Positions 7,134 through 15,512 of a stretch of DNA of 50,491 nt are shown piece by piece. A model generated the notes under the pieces. The model worked only from the letters and a program-made list of their open reading frames with translations, did no database searches and was not told the origin of the DNA. Numbering within the stretch: position 1 is the stretch's first letter; every line of letters starts with the position of its first letter. The translations under genes were made by a program, and so were the position numbers. The stretch is from Sphaerisporangium melleum (GTDB lineage Bacteria > Actinomycetota > Actinomycetes > Streptosporangiales > Streptosporangiaceae), in the NCBI RefSeq assembly GCF_014646695.1, contig NZ_BMNT01000024.1, positions 90,464 to 140,954 on the forward strand, in the 5' to 3' direction.

Positions 7134-8719
7134 CGCTCCTCCAGTTCCGCCGCCCGCTCGTACAGGCGGGCGGCCTGCAGCGGCTGGTTGTTGCGGTTGT
7201 GCAGTTCGGCCGCGCGGCGCAGATCACCGGCCTGCTCCAGTGCCCACGCCTCCTCCTGCCAGCCCGGGCGGTTGATCGACGTGGGCGTGTTCGCGCCGCG
7301 GCGGGTCCTGAACGGCCGGGGCGGGGTGAACCTGGGGAGGAACGACGACCTGCGCGCCGTCTGCCGTTCGCCGCCGCCGGTCTCCGGCATGAGCTCGTGG
7401 TCCACCAGGCGCAGCGTCCGCTCCACCCCGGGGGGAAGCTGCACGTCGATCTCGGGCGGCTCGCCGGCCCACAGGTACCACGCGGGGACGGCCTGCGACA
7501 GCGCGAAGGCGTGGCCGCCGGTGGCGGTCAGCACGATGGCGTCGCCGCCGAGCGCGGGGAACAGCTCGCGCCGCGCCGCCGGGGGCAGCAGGGGCCGCAG
7601 GCGGTGACCGAGGGGCAGGTAGAGCTGGCCGGGGCCGAGGCAGTGCAGGGGCTCGCCGACCGGCAGGTCCTCCAGCAGCCCGCCGGGCGCAATCAGCAGG
7701 TGCCGGTCGCGGCCTCGCACCAGGCGCGCGGTCTCGGCGAGCGTCCGGCCCTCCAGCACCAGGGGAAGACAGGCCAGCGCCTCGTCGCTCAGCAGCACCG
7801 CGTCGACCCGCTGCCCGTGGCCCCGGGCGGGCACCACGGTCACCTCGGGCGGTTCGGGCAGGGTGTCCGGCCATTCGGCGCCGGGGTCCATCGGCGTGAG
7901 CGGCACGTCGCGGCCGAGCCGTACGAACGCGGTGCCCGGCAGGCGCTCGCCGTGCGCGGTGAGCCGGGCGCACCCGTGCCCGCCGGTGGCGAGCACCCAC
8001 ACGCCGTGGTCCACCAGCGCGGCGAGCGCGCGGTCGGGCAGCGGCGACGCCTGCCGGTGCTGCACCAGCAGGTCGTCCGCGGCGCGGCGGCACACCAGGA
8101 CGAACGGGTCCCGTTCCAGCGCGGCGATCAGCGAGGGCGGTACGTCCCCCGGGGCGGCCGCAAGGTCCACCGCGTACGCCGGGCGGGCCGGGCCGTCGGC
8201 GAACAGCGGAGTCAGCTCCACCCGCTGATAGGCGACGGTCAGTCGCAGGTCGAGGGCCCGGCGGATCAGGTCGGCCAGCCGCGTGCCGGACGCCAGCACG
8301 GTCACCTGGGCGACGGCGGCGGGCGGTGTCGCGGTCAGTCCCGCCGTGCGCACGACCTCGGCGAGCGGCACCGGGGCGAGCGAGGCCCGCTCGGGCCCGG
8401 TGCCCCGCGCCGGAGCCTCGCCCCAGCCCCGGTCGCGCACGAGCAGGCCGTCGTGCTCGGCGTACAGCGCGCCGCCGCAGCTCGGCACCGAGTCCCTGGC
8501 GGCCCGCAGGGACAGGTGGACCGGCAGCCACCAGGCGCCCTCGCCGCGCAGGCAGCGCGCCGTGCCGAGCTCCTCGGCGCGGTGCACCTGCCCGGCGTAC
8601 ACCAGGGCCGCGCTCGCGGTGGAGAACCGCGCGTAGAACGGCGGCGAGTCGCCGGCCCGGGGCGAGCCGTCGCCGTCGCCATCGCCCAAGGAGGCGGAAC
8701 CGGGGAAGGGGATCGTCAT
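7127..8719 (-). CDS. Conflict-operon accessory protein (last gene), bpX/fvmX-like
   Basis: This 530-residue protein has no catalytic motif that I recognise. The first half is a mixed alpha/beta region. The middle has repeated beta-rich segments ending in GGHGCARLTAHGERLPGTAF and LLIAPGGLLEDLPVGEPLHC. The C-terminus (about 480-530) is helical with TPR-like text such as QAARLYERAAELEE. The ATG at 8719 overlaps the upstream stop as ATGA. Position at the end of the MoxR-FtsH operon suggests one of the structural 'X' proteins named for the ternary systems (bpX or fvmX families). That assignment rests on context, not on a sequence match I can prove. It may be a scaffold or substrate-recognition subunit. 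Confidence 0.6.
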   Translation of the reverse strand: MTIPFPGSASLGDGDGDGSPRAGDSPPFYARFSTASAALVYAGQVHRAEELGTARCLRGEGAWWLPVHLSLRAARDSVPSCGGALYAEHDGLLVRDRGWGEAPARGTGPERASLAPVPLAEVVRTAGLTATPPAAVAQVTVLASGTRLADLIRRALDLRLTVAYQRVELTPLFADGPARPAYAVDLAAAPGDVPPSLIAALERDPFVLVCRRAADDLLVQHRQASPLPDRALAALVDHGVWVLATGGHGCARLTAHGERLPGTAFVRLGRDVPLTPMDPGAEWPDTLPEPPEVTVVPARGHGQRVDAVLLSDEALACLPLVLEGRTLAETARLVRGRDRHLLIAPGGLLEDLPVGEPLHCLGPGQLYLPLGHRLRPLLPPAARRELFPALGGDAIVLTATGGHAFALSQAVPAWYLWAGEPPEIDVQLPPGVERTLRLVDHELMPETGGGERQTARRSSFLPRFTPPRPFRTRRGANTPTSINRPGWQEEAWALEQAGDLRRAAELHNRNNQPLQAARLYERAAELEERP

Positions 8720-9321
8720 ACCCGCCACCATTCCTCCATCACGGCGGAACCTGTCCGTTCCCCCTGCACGGGATCGGGGAGCACGAGTGAGGTGCGCAGG
8801 ACGCGCCGCGCCCATTCGGCCCAGCGTTCCCGGGCCTCGGGCCGCCCGCCGGTCACCGCGGCCGCGAAGATCAACGCCACCTGGTCGAACCGGCCGGCCA
8901 GCTCGGCGACGGTGACCGCCCAGCGTTCCAGGTCGCGATGCGGGAACGGCACACCGTCGGCGTCGGCCAGCTCGGCGCACGCCCGTGCCAGCGCGGGCAG
9001 CACCAGAGCGGCCGGGCGTCCCTCGGCCAGGTCGCAGCGGGCCAGCACCAGCGCACGCCGCGAGTCGCCCGCGTCGTCGCGCACGACCTCGCGGGCGCGG
9101 GCGGGCAGGTCCAGGTGGTGGACGAGCAGCCAGCCGGCGATCTCGTCCTCCCCGGCTTCGGCGTAGTCGTCCACGGCCTCGTCGATGCGGCCGATCCGCT
9201 CGTGCAGGGCGGCCGCGCGCAGCGGTATGCCGGCCCGCCGGTAGCAGCGCGCCGCGTCCGCCCAGTGCCCGGCCTGCTCGTAACAGGTGGCGGCCTGCCG
9301 GTAGAGCACCGCGTCAGCCAT
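8716..9321 (-). CDS. Helical-repeat (TPR-like) conflict-operon protein
   Basis: This 201-residue all-helical protein begins with three short repeats typical of TPR-type solenoids: YRQAATCYEQAGHWADAAR, CYRRAGIPLRAAALHERIGR and IDEAVDDYAEAGED. Its last helices are leucine- and arginine-rich. The ATG at 9321 overlaps the end of the 85-residue gene by 8 nt, and its stop overlaps the next start (ATGA). TPR-like solenoids bind proteins, so an adaptor role inside the MoxR-FtsH complex is likely. The repeat text resembles the C-terminus of the next protein, as if a solenoid domain had been split or shared between the two. No enzymatic motif is visible. Confidence 0.6.
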   Translation of the reverse strand: MADAVLYRQAATCYEQAGHWADAARCYRRAGIPLRAAALHERIGRIDEAVDDYAEAGEDEIAGWLLVHHLDLPARAREVVRDDAGDSRRALVLARCDLAEGRPAALVLPALARACAELADADGVPFPHRDLERWAVTVAELAGRFDQVALIFAAAVTGGRPEARERWAEWARRVLRTSLVLPDPVQGERTGSAVMEEWWRV

Positions 9322-9571
9322 CGCGACTCCGGTCGCGCTCGTGTTCGGCCTCTCCGGTCGCATGCGTCCGCCGGATCGGGGCGGGCGCCGTGCCCGGCGG
9401 GACCTCGTCGATCCGCGCGTCGCGCTCCACCACGCCGGCGATCTCGGCGCTGACGCGGTCGTGCGTCTCGTCGTGCCCGGCCTCCCGCGGCCCGGTGGAG
9501 ACGTCGTCCACCTGGAAGAACTCGACCTGACCCGTGGCGGGGTCGTACCGGAAGCGCACCTTGACCCGCAC
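9314..9571 (-). CDS. 85-residue conflict-operon protein, fvmX-like
   Basis: This small protein starts with a beta-hairpin (MRVKVRFRYDPATGQVEFFQ) and continues with an acidic, histidine-rich helix, HDETHDRVSAEIAGVVERD. The tail is disordered and charged. The GTG start at 9571 has GGAGGT upstream and lies 2 nt after the preceding stop. I recognise the overall pattern from small genes that follow the MoxR/FtsH pair in actinobacterial and cyanobacterial ternary systems, but cannot name the exact family. The tiny size and fixed position suggest an obligate structural subunit. No function is known. Confidence 0.6.
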   Translation of the reverse strand: MRVKVRFRYDPATGQVEFFQVDDVSTGPREAGHDETHDRVSAEIAGVVERDARIDEVPPGTAPAPIRRTHATGEAEHERDRSRDG

Positions 9572-9573
9572 CG

Positions 9574-10353
9574 TCAGACCTCCAGCTCGAACTCGATGTC
9601 CAGCACGCCGCCGTCGCTCTCGGAGCAGGTGATGCCGGTCGCGCGGCGGGTGCGCGCGTAGGCCAGGATCGCGTCGCGGTACGCCTCGGCCAGCGCCCGG
9701 TGGAACAGCGCGCGTCCCTCGGCCCCGATGACGGCCAGCACGCGCGCCGCCTGCTCGTCGAGCCGCCGCCCGCGGGCGCCGCGTACGGCGTCCAGCGAGT
9801 CACGGGCCCGGCGGCGCGCCTCCTCGGCCACCCCCGCGCCCGCCTGCTCCTCGGCCCGGCGTCGCCGCTGCTCGCGGACCTGCTCCGCCTGCCGGTCCAG
9901 CTCCTCCTCGGCGGCCCGGCCGGCCTGCGCGGTGGCGTCGCGCCGGGTGATCCCGCCCCAGCCGTCGTCGTAGTAGGTGCCCGTGCCGGTGACGTCCAGC
10001 ACGTCGTCGAGCTCGGCACGGACGGTGGCGGTGGCCGTGCCGGTGGCCCGCACCCGCTCGCTGACCCGGGCCGTGATCTCCAGCTCGCGCGTCGCCGGAT
10101 CGTAGGAGATCGTCCCGCCGTCCAGCGGGTGCCGGAAGACGCCGTCGTCGTCCTCCTCCCAGCCCGGCGTGCGGGCCAGCACGCGGGCCAGCGCCGCCAG
10201 GGTGGGCGCGCCGACCGACGCGGCCAGCCGTTCGCCGACCCTGGCCTCGCCCACGGCCTCGCCGGTCAGCTCGACGGCCCGGCGCACCTCGTGGTCCCAC
10301 GACTCGGCCAGCCGCCGGGTCGCCCGCACCTGGATCCTGCGCGGGTTGCACAT
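9574..10353 (-). CDS. 259-residue coiled-coil conflict-operon protein, fvmX-like
   Basis: The protein begins MCNPRRIQVRATRRLAESWD. An alpha/beta section (about 30-140) follows, with a short beta-rich part around YDPATRELEITARVSE. Next is a long charged coiled coil (about 150-205, EEELDRQAEQVREQRRRRAE) and a final alpha/beta segment ending CSESDGGVLDIEFELEV. I recall an 'MCNPRR' start from proteins found beside MoxR-FtsH gene pairs, so it is probably one of the fvmX ternary-system proteins. Its ATG overlaps the MoxR stop (TGATG). The coiled coil suggests oligomerisation or docking to an AAA+ ring. No catalytic residues were identified. Confidence 0.6.
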   Translation of the reverse strand: MCNPRRIQVRATRRLAESWDHEVRRAVELTGEAVGEARVGERLAASVGAPTLAALARVLARTPGWEEDDDGVFRHPLDGGTISYDPATRELEITARVSERVRATGTATATVRAELDDVLDVTGTGTYYDDGWGGITRRDATAQAGRAAEEELDRQAEQVREQRRRRAEEQAGAGVAEEARRRARDSLDAVRGARGRRLDEQAARVLAVIGAEGRALFHRALAEAYRDAILAYARTRRATGITCSESDGGVLDIEFELEV

Positions 10354-11537
10354 CAGCCCAGCCACCTCTCCGGGTCGAGCTCTCTTAGCTTGGTCAGCAG
10401 CGCGGCCTGCTCCTGTTCGATCTCGCTCAGCAGCTCGCGCTCGGCCGGATGGTGGCGGCGGGCCTCGTTGGCGAGCCGCTTGTTGTCCTGGGCGAGCTGC
10501 CGCAGCTCGGCCCCGGTGCCGGCCAGCTCGCGCAGCCGGGCGATCTCCCGCAGGTCCAGCCGGACCAGCAGCGGGTCCCGGGCGCCGCTGCGCGGGTCGT
10601 CCACCGGCACGCCGTGGTCGGCGATGATCCTGCGCAGCGTGGCCTCGTCCCGCGGGTCGGTCCACAGGTGCACCAGCCGGGCGAGGTCGGCCTCGTCGGC
10701 CGCCGTCCTGCCCCGCAGCAGCGCCGAGGCGGCGAACACCTTCTGCGCCTTGACCGCCCTGCGGTCGGAGAAGGTCACGCCCTCGGCGCGCAGCGCCCGC
10801 AGGATCTTGCCGTACGCCGGGCGGACCGGCGACAGGTCGACGGCGGCCACGGCCTGCTGCAGCTCGGTGAGCTCGGTCTCGTGCAGCGGCACCAGGTCGC
10901 GGTCGAGCGGTCCGTCGCCATCGGCTGATTTGTTCGCTCTGATGCGGGCCTGCTCGTCCCGCCAGCCCTGGTCCAGCACGTCGTCCAGGTCGTCGTCGCC
11001 CACGTAGTCGACCGTGCAGCGCAGCAGGAACCGGTCACTGAACGCCGCGAGCTCGGGGTCGTCGGGGATGTCGTTGGCCGAGCCGACCAGTGTGACCAGC
11101 GGGCTGCGCATCACGGTCTGCCCGGCGTGGAAGGTGCGCTCGTTGATCAGGCTGAGCAGGGTGTTCAGGATGGCCGAGCTGCCCCGGAACACCTCGTCCA
11201 GATGGGCGATGCGCGCTTCGGGCAGCATGCCCCTGGTATTGATCTTGTAGGTGCTGTTGTTCTGGAACTCCTTGACGTCGATCGAGCCGAAGATCTCGGC
11301 GGGCTCGGTGAACCGGGTGAGCAGATAGCTGAACGGCTCGGTCTCCAGCAGGCGGCAGAACCGCTCCAGCAGCCGCGACTTGGCGGTGCCCGGCGGGCCG
11401 ATGAGCAGCACGTGCTCGCCGCACATGGCGCCGAGCGCGAGGACGTCCACGGCCTCGTCCCGGTCGACGAAGACGTCCTTGACGTCGCGGAGACGGCCCG
11501 CGAGGGCCAGCCCGAGCTGTTGGGGGGTTCGGCTCAC
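10353..11537 (-). CDS. MoxR-family AAA+ ATPase
   Basis: This 394-residue ATPase has Walker A GPPGTAKS (residues 47-54), Walker B HLDEVFRGS (112-120), and the sensor/arginine-finger region VGSANDIPDDPELAAFSDRF. The C-terminal quarter is a helical coiled-coil extension (RLANEARRHHPAERELLSEI). MoxR/RavA proteins act as hexameric chaperones that partner with vWA-domain proteins to remodel targets. Here the likely partner is the vWA-like end of the large WD40 protein in the same operon. The GTG start overlaps the upstream stop as GTGA, forcing coupled translation with the FtsH-like ATPase. Family knowledge supports a threshold-setting role in conflict systems; the target is not known. Confidence 0.9.
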   Translation of the reverse strand: MSRTPQQLGLALAGRLRDVKDVFVDRDEAVDVLALGAMCGEHVLLIGPPGTAKSRLLERFCRLLETEPFSYLLTRFTEPAEIFGSIDVKEFQNNSTYKINTRGMLPEARIAHLDEVFRGSSAILNTLLSLINERTFHAGQTVMRSPLVTLVGSANDIPDDPELAAFSDRFLLRCTVDYVGDDDLDDVLDQGWRDEQARIRANKSADGDGPLDRDLVPLHETELTELQQAVAAVDLSPVRPAYGKILRALRAEGVTFSDRRAVKAQKVFAASALLRGRTAADEADLARLVHLWTDPRDEATLRRIIADHGVPVDDPRSGARDPLLVRLDLREIARLRELAGTGAELRQLAQDNKRLANEARRHHPAERELLSEIEQEQAALLTKLRELDPERWLG

Positions 11538-13648
11538 TCGTCCTCCTGGGCAGCGCCGCGGCCGGAGTCGTCCGGCACCGTCAGCTCCGTGAAGATCGGC
11601 GGCGGCCGGTGCCCCCGCGCGTGTGCGTGCTCCGGCCGCTGCGCGCGGGGGCCGCCGTCCTGCGAACGCGTGTGGTCGCCCCGTACGCCGGCGCCGTCGC
11701 GGACCAGCGCGAGGTAGCCGGTGGTCTCGGCGGGCCGGCCCACCGGGCGGCGCTGGTCGATCTCCCGCTGCTGCTGCGCCAGGCGCAGCGCGCCGATCAG
11801 CTCGCCCAGCCGCCGCGGGCTCGGCCTCGCCTCCGGCCCGCCCACCAGCTCGTCCGCCCGCGCGTCCCGGAAGATGGACCTGATCTCGTCGCCGTTCATG
11901 CCCTCGGTCACCCGGGCGATCATCCGGAACAGCTCGTCGCCGGGCTGCTCGCGCAGGAACGCCTCGGCGTGCACCCGGGCGATCGCCTCCCTGGCCTCCT
12001 CGTCCGGCAGGTCGATCTTGATGGCCCGGAACCGGCTCGGCCGCAGCAGCGCGTCGTCGATGATGTCGATGCGGTTGGTCGTGCCGATGATGAGCACCGG
12101 CACCTCCGGCCGGAACCCGTCCAGCTCGGTCAGCAACTGGGCCACCACCGCGTTGCCCGCGCGGCTGCCGCCGTCCTCGCGGCCGGTCCGCTTGGCGGCG
12201 ATCGAGTCGAACTCGTCGAACACCAGCACCGACGGCGCGTTCCTGCGCGCCTCGGCGAACAGCTCGCGGACCTTGCGCTCGCTCTCCCCGACGTACATGT
12301 CGGTGACCTCGGGACCCGAGACGACCATGATCGTCGCGTCCAGCTCGGTCGCCACGGCCTTGGCGAACAGCGTCTTGCCGGTGCCGGGCGGCCCGTGGAA
12401 GATGAACCCGCGCGGCACCAGGTCCTGGCGCACCTGCTCGGGCAGGTCGGCGAGCCCCGCCGCGCCCGAGATGATGGTCAGGGCGCGCGTCAGCTCGTCC
12501 TTGACCGGCTGGTAGCCGCCGATCCTGCGGAACGGCACGTTCGGCACCTCGAAGGAGTTGGAGGTGCGCGCCTTGAACAGCGCCAGCTCCTGCAACAGGT
12601 CGGTGAAGTGCGGCTGCGCGGGCCGCCCCTGGTGCTCGTGGTAGGCGAACCGCATGCCGTGCCGCAGCCGCACGGCGTTCATGCCGGCGATGTTCTTGTA
12701 CAGCGAGATCGGGTCGAAGCCGCGGAACAGCTCGGCCTCCTCCCGCCGCACCAGCGCCTGCCCGACCGGCACCCTGCGCCCGTCGGCGGCCAGCACCTCG
12801 CGCGGCAGCACGTCCAGCGCCAGGCGCACCGAGAACCGGTCCGCCAGCACCTCCGGCAGCACCAGGGACGGGTCGGTGAACGCCAGCAGCACCCGCGTGC
12901 TCCGGTCGTACAGCACGTCGGTCAGCTCGCGCGCCTCCGAGCTGATCGCCGTGTTGTTGCCGCCGGCCAGCAGGTCCAGGTGGGGGATGACGACCAGCCG
13001 CTCCTCGTCGGCGTCGTTGACCTCTTTCTCCAGCGCGGCGAGCTGCGCGCTGCGCCGGCCGGCCGAGGGCAGCCCGAGCGGCGACTCCTCGGCCTCGGCC
13101 TCGGCCCTGATCACCGTACGGGTGCGGCCCGACTGGTCGACGATCGCGTCGATCAGGTGCTCGACCAGCAGCTTCTCGCACTGGATCAGCGCCGAGAAGC
13201 CGCGCCGCAGGTACGAGCCCGCCCGGTCGATCTCGTCCTGGTGGGCGATGAGCACCGCCGCCCGCTCGCCGAGGTTCTCCGGATGCCCGGACGGCTCGGC
13301 GCGCTCGCGCTCCGGCCCGCCGGCCGGGGTGGCCACCTCCACCACCAGCTCGGCGGGGGCCGTGGGCGCGGCGTCGCCGCCGGTGTCCGCGGCCGGAGCG
13401 AGCGCCGCGAGCGAGACGCCCGGCGGGAGGTACAGCGGAGCGCCGCCGGCGTCGCCGGTGACCGTGAGCCGCAGCGACCGCAGGGTCACCTCCAGGTAGT
13501 CCGGGGCGAACGGCGGGTCGAGCAGCAGCGCCGGCGCCTCCTGGAGCAGCCGTCCCAGCGTCCACTCGTCGTTGTGCAGCAGGCTCAGGTCTTCGAAGCG
13601 CTGCGGGTCGGCGCTCACGAACCGGAAATGCGGGCGTCGCGACACCAT
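11534..13648 (-). CDS. FtsH/CDC48-type AAA+ ATPase without protease domain
   Basis: This 704-residue protein has a C-terminal AAA+ module with Walker A GPPGTGKT (419-426), Walker B LVFDEFDSI (475-483) and second region of homology IGTTNRIDIIDDALLRPSRF (521-540). An earlier region (about 210-290) has Walker-B-like VVIPHLDLL and an SRH-like LAFTDPSLVLPEVLADRF but no P-loop, so it looks like a degenerate first AAA+ module. The zinc-protease motif HExxH and membrane helices of true FtsH are absent. It therefore unfolds or remodels but does not itself degrade. It is translated from ATG 13648 (GGGAGGTG upstream), overlaps both neighbours, and forms the AAA+ pair with MoxR. The tail is charged and disordered. 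Confidence 0.85.
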   Translation of the reverse strand: MVSRRPHFRFVSADPQRFEDLSLLHNDEWTLGRLLQEAPALLLDPPFAPDYLEVTLRSLRLTVTGDAGGAPLYLPPGVSLAALAPAADTGGDAAPTAPAELVVEVATPAGGPERERAEPSGHPENLGERAAVLIAHQDEIDRAGSYLRRGFSALIQCEKLLVEHLIDAIVDQSGRTRTVIRAEAEAEESPLGLPSAGRRSAQLAALEKEVNDADEERLVVIPHLDLLAGGNNTAISSEARELTDVLYDRSTRVLLAFTDPSLVLPEVLADRFSVRLALDVLPREVLAADGRRVPVGQALVRREEAELFRGFDPISLYKNIAGMNAVRLRHGMRFAYHEHQGRPAQPHFTDLLQELALFKARTSNSFEVPNVPFRRIGGYQPVKDELTRALTIISGAAGLADLPEQVRQDLVPRGFIFHGPPGTGKTLFAKAVATELDATIMVVSGPEVTDMYVGESERKVRELFAEARRNAPSVLVFDEFDSIAAKRTGREDGGSRAGNAVVAQLLTELDGFRPEVPVLIIGTTNRIDIIDDALLRPSRFRAIKIDLPDEEAREAIARVHAEAFLREQPGDELFRMIARVTEGMNGDEIRSIFRDARADELVGGPEARPSPRRLGELIGALRLAQQQREIDQRRPVGRPAETTGYLALVRDGAGVRGDHTRSQDGGPRAQRPEHAHARGHRPPPIFTELTVPDDSGRGAAQEDE

Positions 13649-14493
13649 CAGCGGGCACCTCCCGTCCAGTCGCGATAACGGCGCACCAGCCCGAGCGCGG
13701 GCTCGTGGCCGCGCGCGACCGGCCGCGTCCTGCGCAGGTCCACCCGGCCGGCCGGCGCCCAGTAGTCCGCCGTGGCCCTCATCTGCGCGCTCGGCGCCCC
13801 GTACCAGCGCAGGGCCCGCCCGATCTGCTCGTCCCAGCGCCGGGCGTGCCGCAGCCGCGCCATGGTGTAGACGTCCCGCACCAGGTCGAGCCGGCCGTGC
13901 CGCAGCCACTGGTTCAGCAGGTACGCCCGCCAGGCCAGCACGGCGGCGTCCGGGCTGCACGACGCCAGCCCCGCGACCAGCACCTCGCGCCCGCGCGGAC
14001 GCTCCAGCAGCAGCTCCGCCGTCCGCTCGGCGTCCCGGCCCTCGGCGGAGTCGGGGTCGCCGGACGGGTGGTGCAGCAGCGCGGTCAGCGGCGAGGCGCG
14101 CAGCAACCGCTCGGTGAGCCGGCCGTCGCCCTGACCTTCGCCCAGCGGCGCGAGCGCGGGAGCGACCACCGCGTGCCGGGCCAGCGCGTCCGCCGGGCCG
14201 GTCCGCCCGCCGAGCGAGGTGGCGATCAGCACCGCCTGGTCGCGCTGGTCGCGCCCGCCGATCGCCGCCGCCAGCAGCACCGCGCCGACCCCGACCGGCG
14301 AGCGGTCGCCGAACGGCGGATCGCCCGCGCCGTGCAGCGCGACACTCCTGCGGGTGATCTCCCGCAGCCGGTCCAGCGCCGCGGAGGGCGGGGCGGCCAG
14401 TGCCGACGCCTGCCACAGCGTGCCGTTGGGTAGCGACCCCGCCGGGCGGGCCACCCAGTCCAGCACCCGCTGCGCCGTCTCGACCGCCCCCAT
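13648..14493 (-). CDS. Helical conflict-operon protein, unknown
   Basis: This is a 281-residue protein rich in Ala, Leu and Arg with predominantly helical segments, for example VLIATSLGGRTGPADALARH and DAAVLAWRAYLLNQWLRHGR. I recognise no family and see no catalytic triad, metal site or membrane helix. The ATG overlaps the JAB gene stop and its own stop overlaps the AAA+ start (both TGATG). It is thus locked between the deconjugating peptidase and the AAA+ ATPases and probably bridges the tagging and remodelling halves of the system. That role is inference from position only. Confidence 0.6.
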   Translation of the reverse strand: MGAVETAQRVLDWVARPAGSLPNGTLWQASALAAPPSAALDRLREITRRSVALHGAGDPPFGDRSPVGVGAVLLAAAIGGRDQRDQAVLIATSLGGRTGPADALARHAVVAPALAPLGEGQGDGRLTERLLRASPLTALLHHPSGDPDSAEGRDAERTAELLLERPRGREVLVAGLASCSPDAAVLAWRAYLLNQWLRHGRLDLVRDVYTMARLRHARRWDEQIGRALRWYGAPSAQMRATADYWAPAGRVDLRRTRPVARGHEPALGLVRRYRDWTGGAR

Positions 14494-15512
14494 CAGGGCG
14501 CCGTCCAGTACGGGGCCGGCGCCATGCCGCCGTCCGACCTGCGGTAGAAACGCAGCACCCGGCGGTCCCCCGAGATGTTGACCAGGGCCGCGACCTGCCA
14601 GGGACGCTGGAACGTCGTCCGGTGCAGCCGCACGTCCACCGAGGACAGGCCGAGGCCGCCCCCGGGTGCGAACAGGTGGGTGTGGTACCAGCCGACGAGC
14701 TGCTCGCCCTCGCGGCGCGCGGCCAGCGACTCCCCGACCCGCAGGAAACTCTCCCCGGTGAAGGTGAAGCTCAGCATGGAGGCCCCGGTGCGCTGCGCGG
14801 GGATGATCGCGGTCAGCTCGATCAGGTGCCGTTCCGGCCCCGAGATGTCCCGGAAGACCCGCCCGGCCAGGAAGCCGCCCTCCTCCACCTCCGACGAGAA
14901 CGGATGCGTCGCCACGAACGACTCGTACAGGCTCTGCGGGAGCACCACCGAGACCGGCGCGGCCGGCGCCGGCCCGTCGCCGGGGACGTCGGCGCCCAGC
15001 TCGGCCAGCGTGCGCAGCGGTGGGTCCGGCGGGGGCAGCTCCTCGAGCTGGAAGACGCGGCCGCGCGGGTGCGCCCCGACCTCGATCTGCACGCCGTGCT
15101 CCATTTGCGGCGCCGGCCGCACCAGCGGGCCGCGTTCGAAGTTCGGCCCGTGCAGCCCGAACCCCCAGCGCCGCTCGTCCGGCGCGAGCTCGGCGAGCGT
15201 GTCCCGCAGGGCACGGCCCAGCAGCTCGCTCACCGGGTGCGGATGCTGGTACAGCACCTCGCCGTCCAGCTTGACCCGCACCTGCACGTGCCCGTACCGG
15301 GGGCGCAGGTTGGCGATGGAGAACTCCCCGGTGGTCTCGAACGACCCCGACGGGCTCGGCTCCCGTTCCGGCAGGAACAGCAGCTGGATGCGCGCCCCGC
15401 TCAGCGTCTGGTCGAGCTGGCTCTCGAAGAAGCGCCGCAGCACCGGCTCCAGTGGCACCCGGCCGGCCGGCACCAGGTCGGCGCCGCGGAACAACTCCAC
15501 CTCATAGCTCAT
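14493..15512 (-). CDS. JAB/JAMM metallopeptidase with extra N-terminal domain
   Basis: This 339-residue protein carries a JAB domain in its second half (about 183-330). The motif set is EEGGFLAGR (Glu at 210/211), GWYHTHL (His277, His279) and GLSSVDVRL (Ser290, Asp293), so all zinc-ligand and catalytic positions are present. The spacing from His279 to Ser290 (10 residues) is a little longer than the classical seven. JAB peptidases cleave isopeptide bonds or process ubiquitin-like precursors. The N-terminal 180 residues form an unrecognised alpha/beta region. The ATG overlaps the E2 stop (ATGA). Alongside E1, E2 and RING-like genes, removing or maturing the ubiquitin-like tag is the natural role. 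Confidence 0.88.
   Translation of the reverse strand: MSYEVELFRGADLVPAGRVPLEPVLRRFFESQLDQTLSGARIQLLFLPEREPSPSGSFETTGEFSIANLRPRYGHVQVRVKLDGEVLYQHPHPVSELLGRALRDTLAELAPDERRWGFGLHGPNFERGPLVRPAPQMEHGVQIEVGAHPRGRVFQLEELPPPDPPLRTLAELGADVPGDGPAPAAPVSVVLPQSLYESFVATHPFSSEVEEGGFLAGRVFRDISGPERHLIELTAIIPAQRTGASMLSFTFTGESFLRVGESLAARREGEQLVGWYHTHLFAPGGGLGLSSVDVRLHRTTFQRPWQVAALVNISGDRRVLRFYRRSDGGMAPAPYWTAP

Noticed and set aside
7199-9166. 655-codon plus-strand frame
   Set aside because: Antisense to two clear operon genes; Arg/Gly/Gln-rich with no recognisable motif.
11534-13648. Calling the AAA+ protein a true FtsH protease
   Set aside because: No membrane helices and no HExxH zinc-protease motif are visible.
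11609-13678. 689-codon plus-strand frame
   Set aside because: Antisense to the FtsH-type ATPase, which has full Walker motifs on the other strand.
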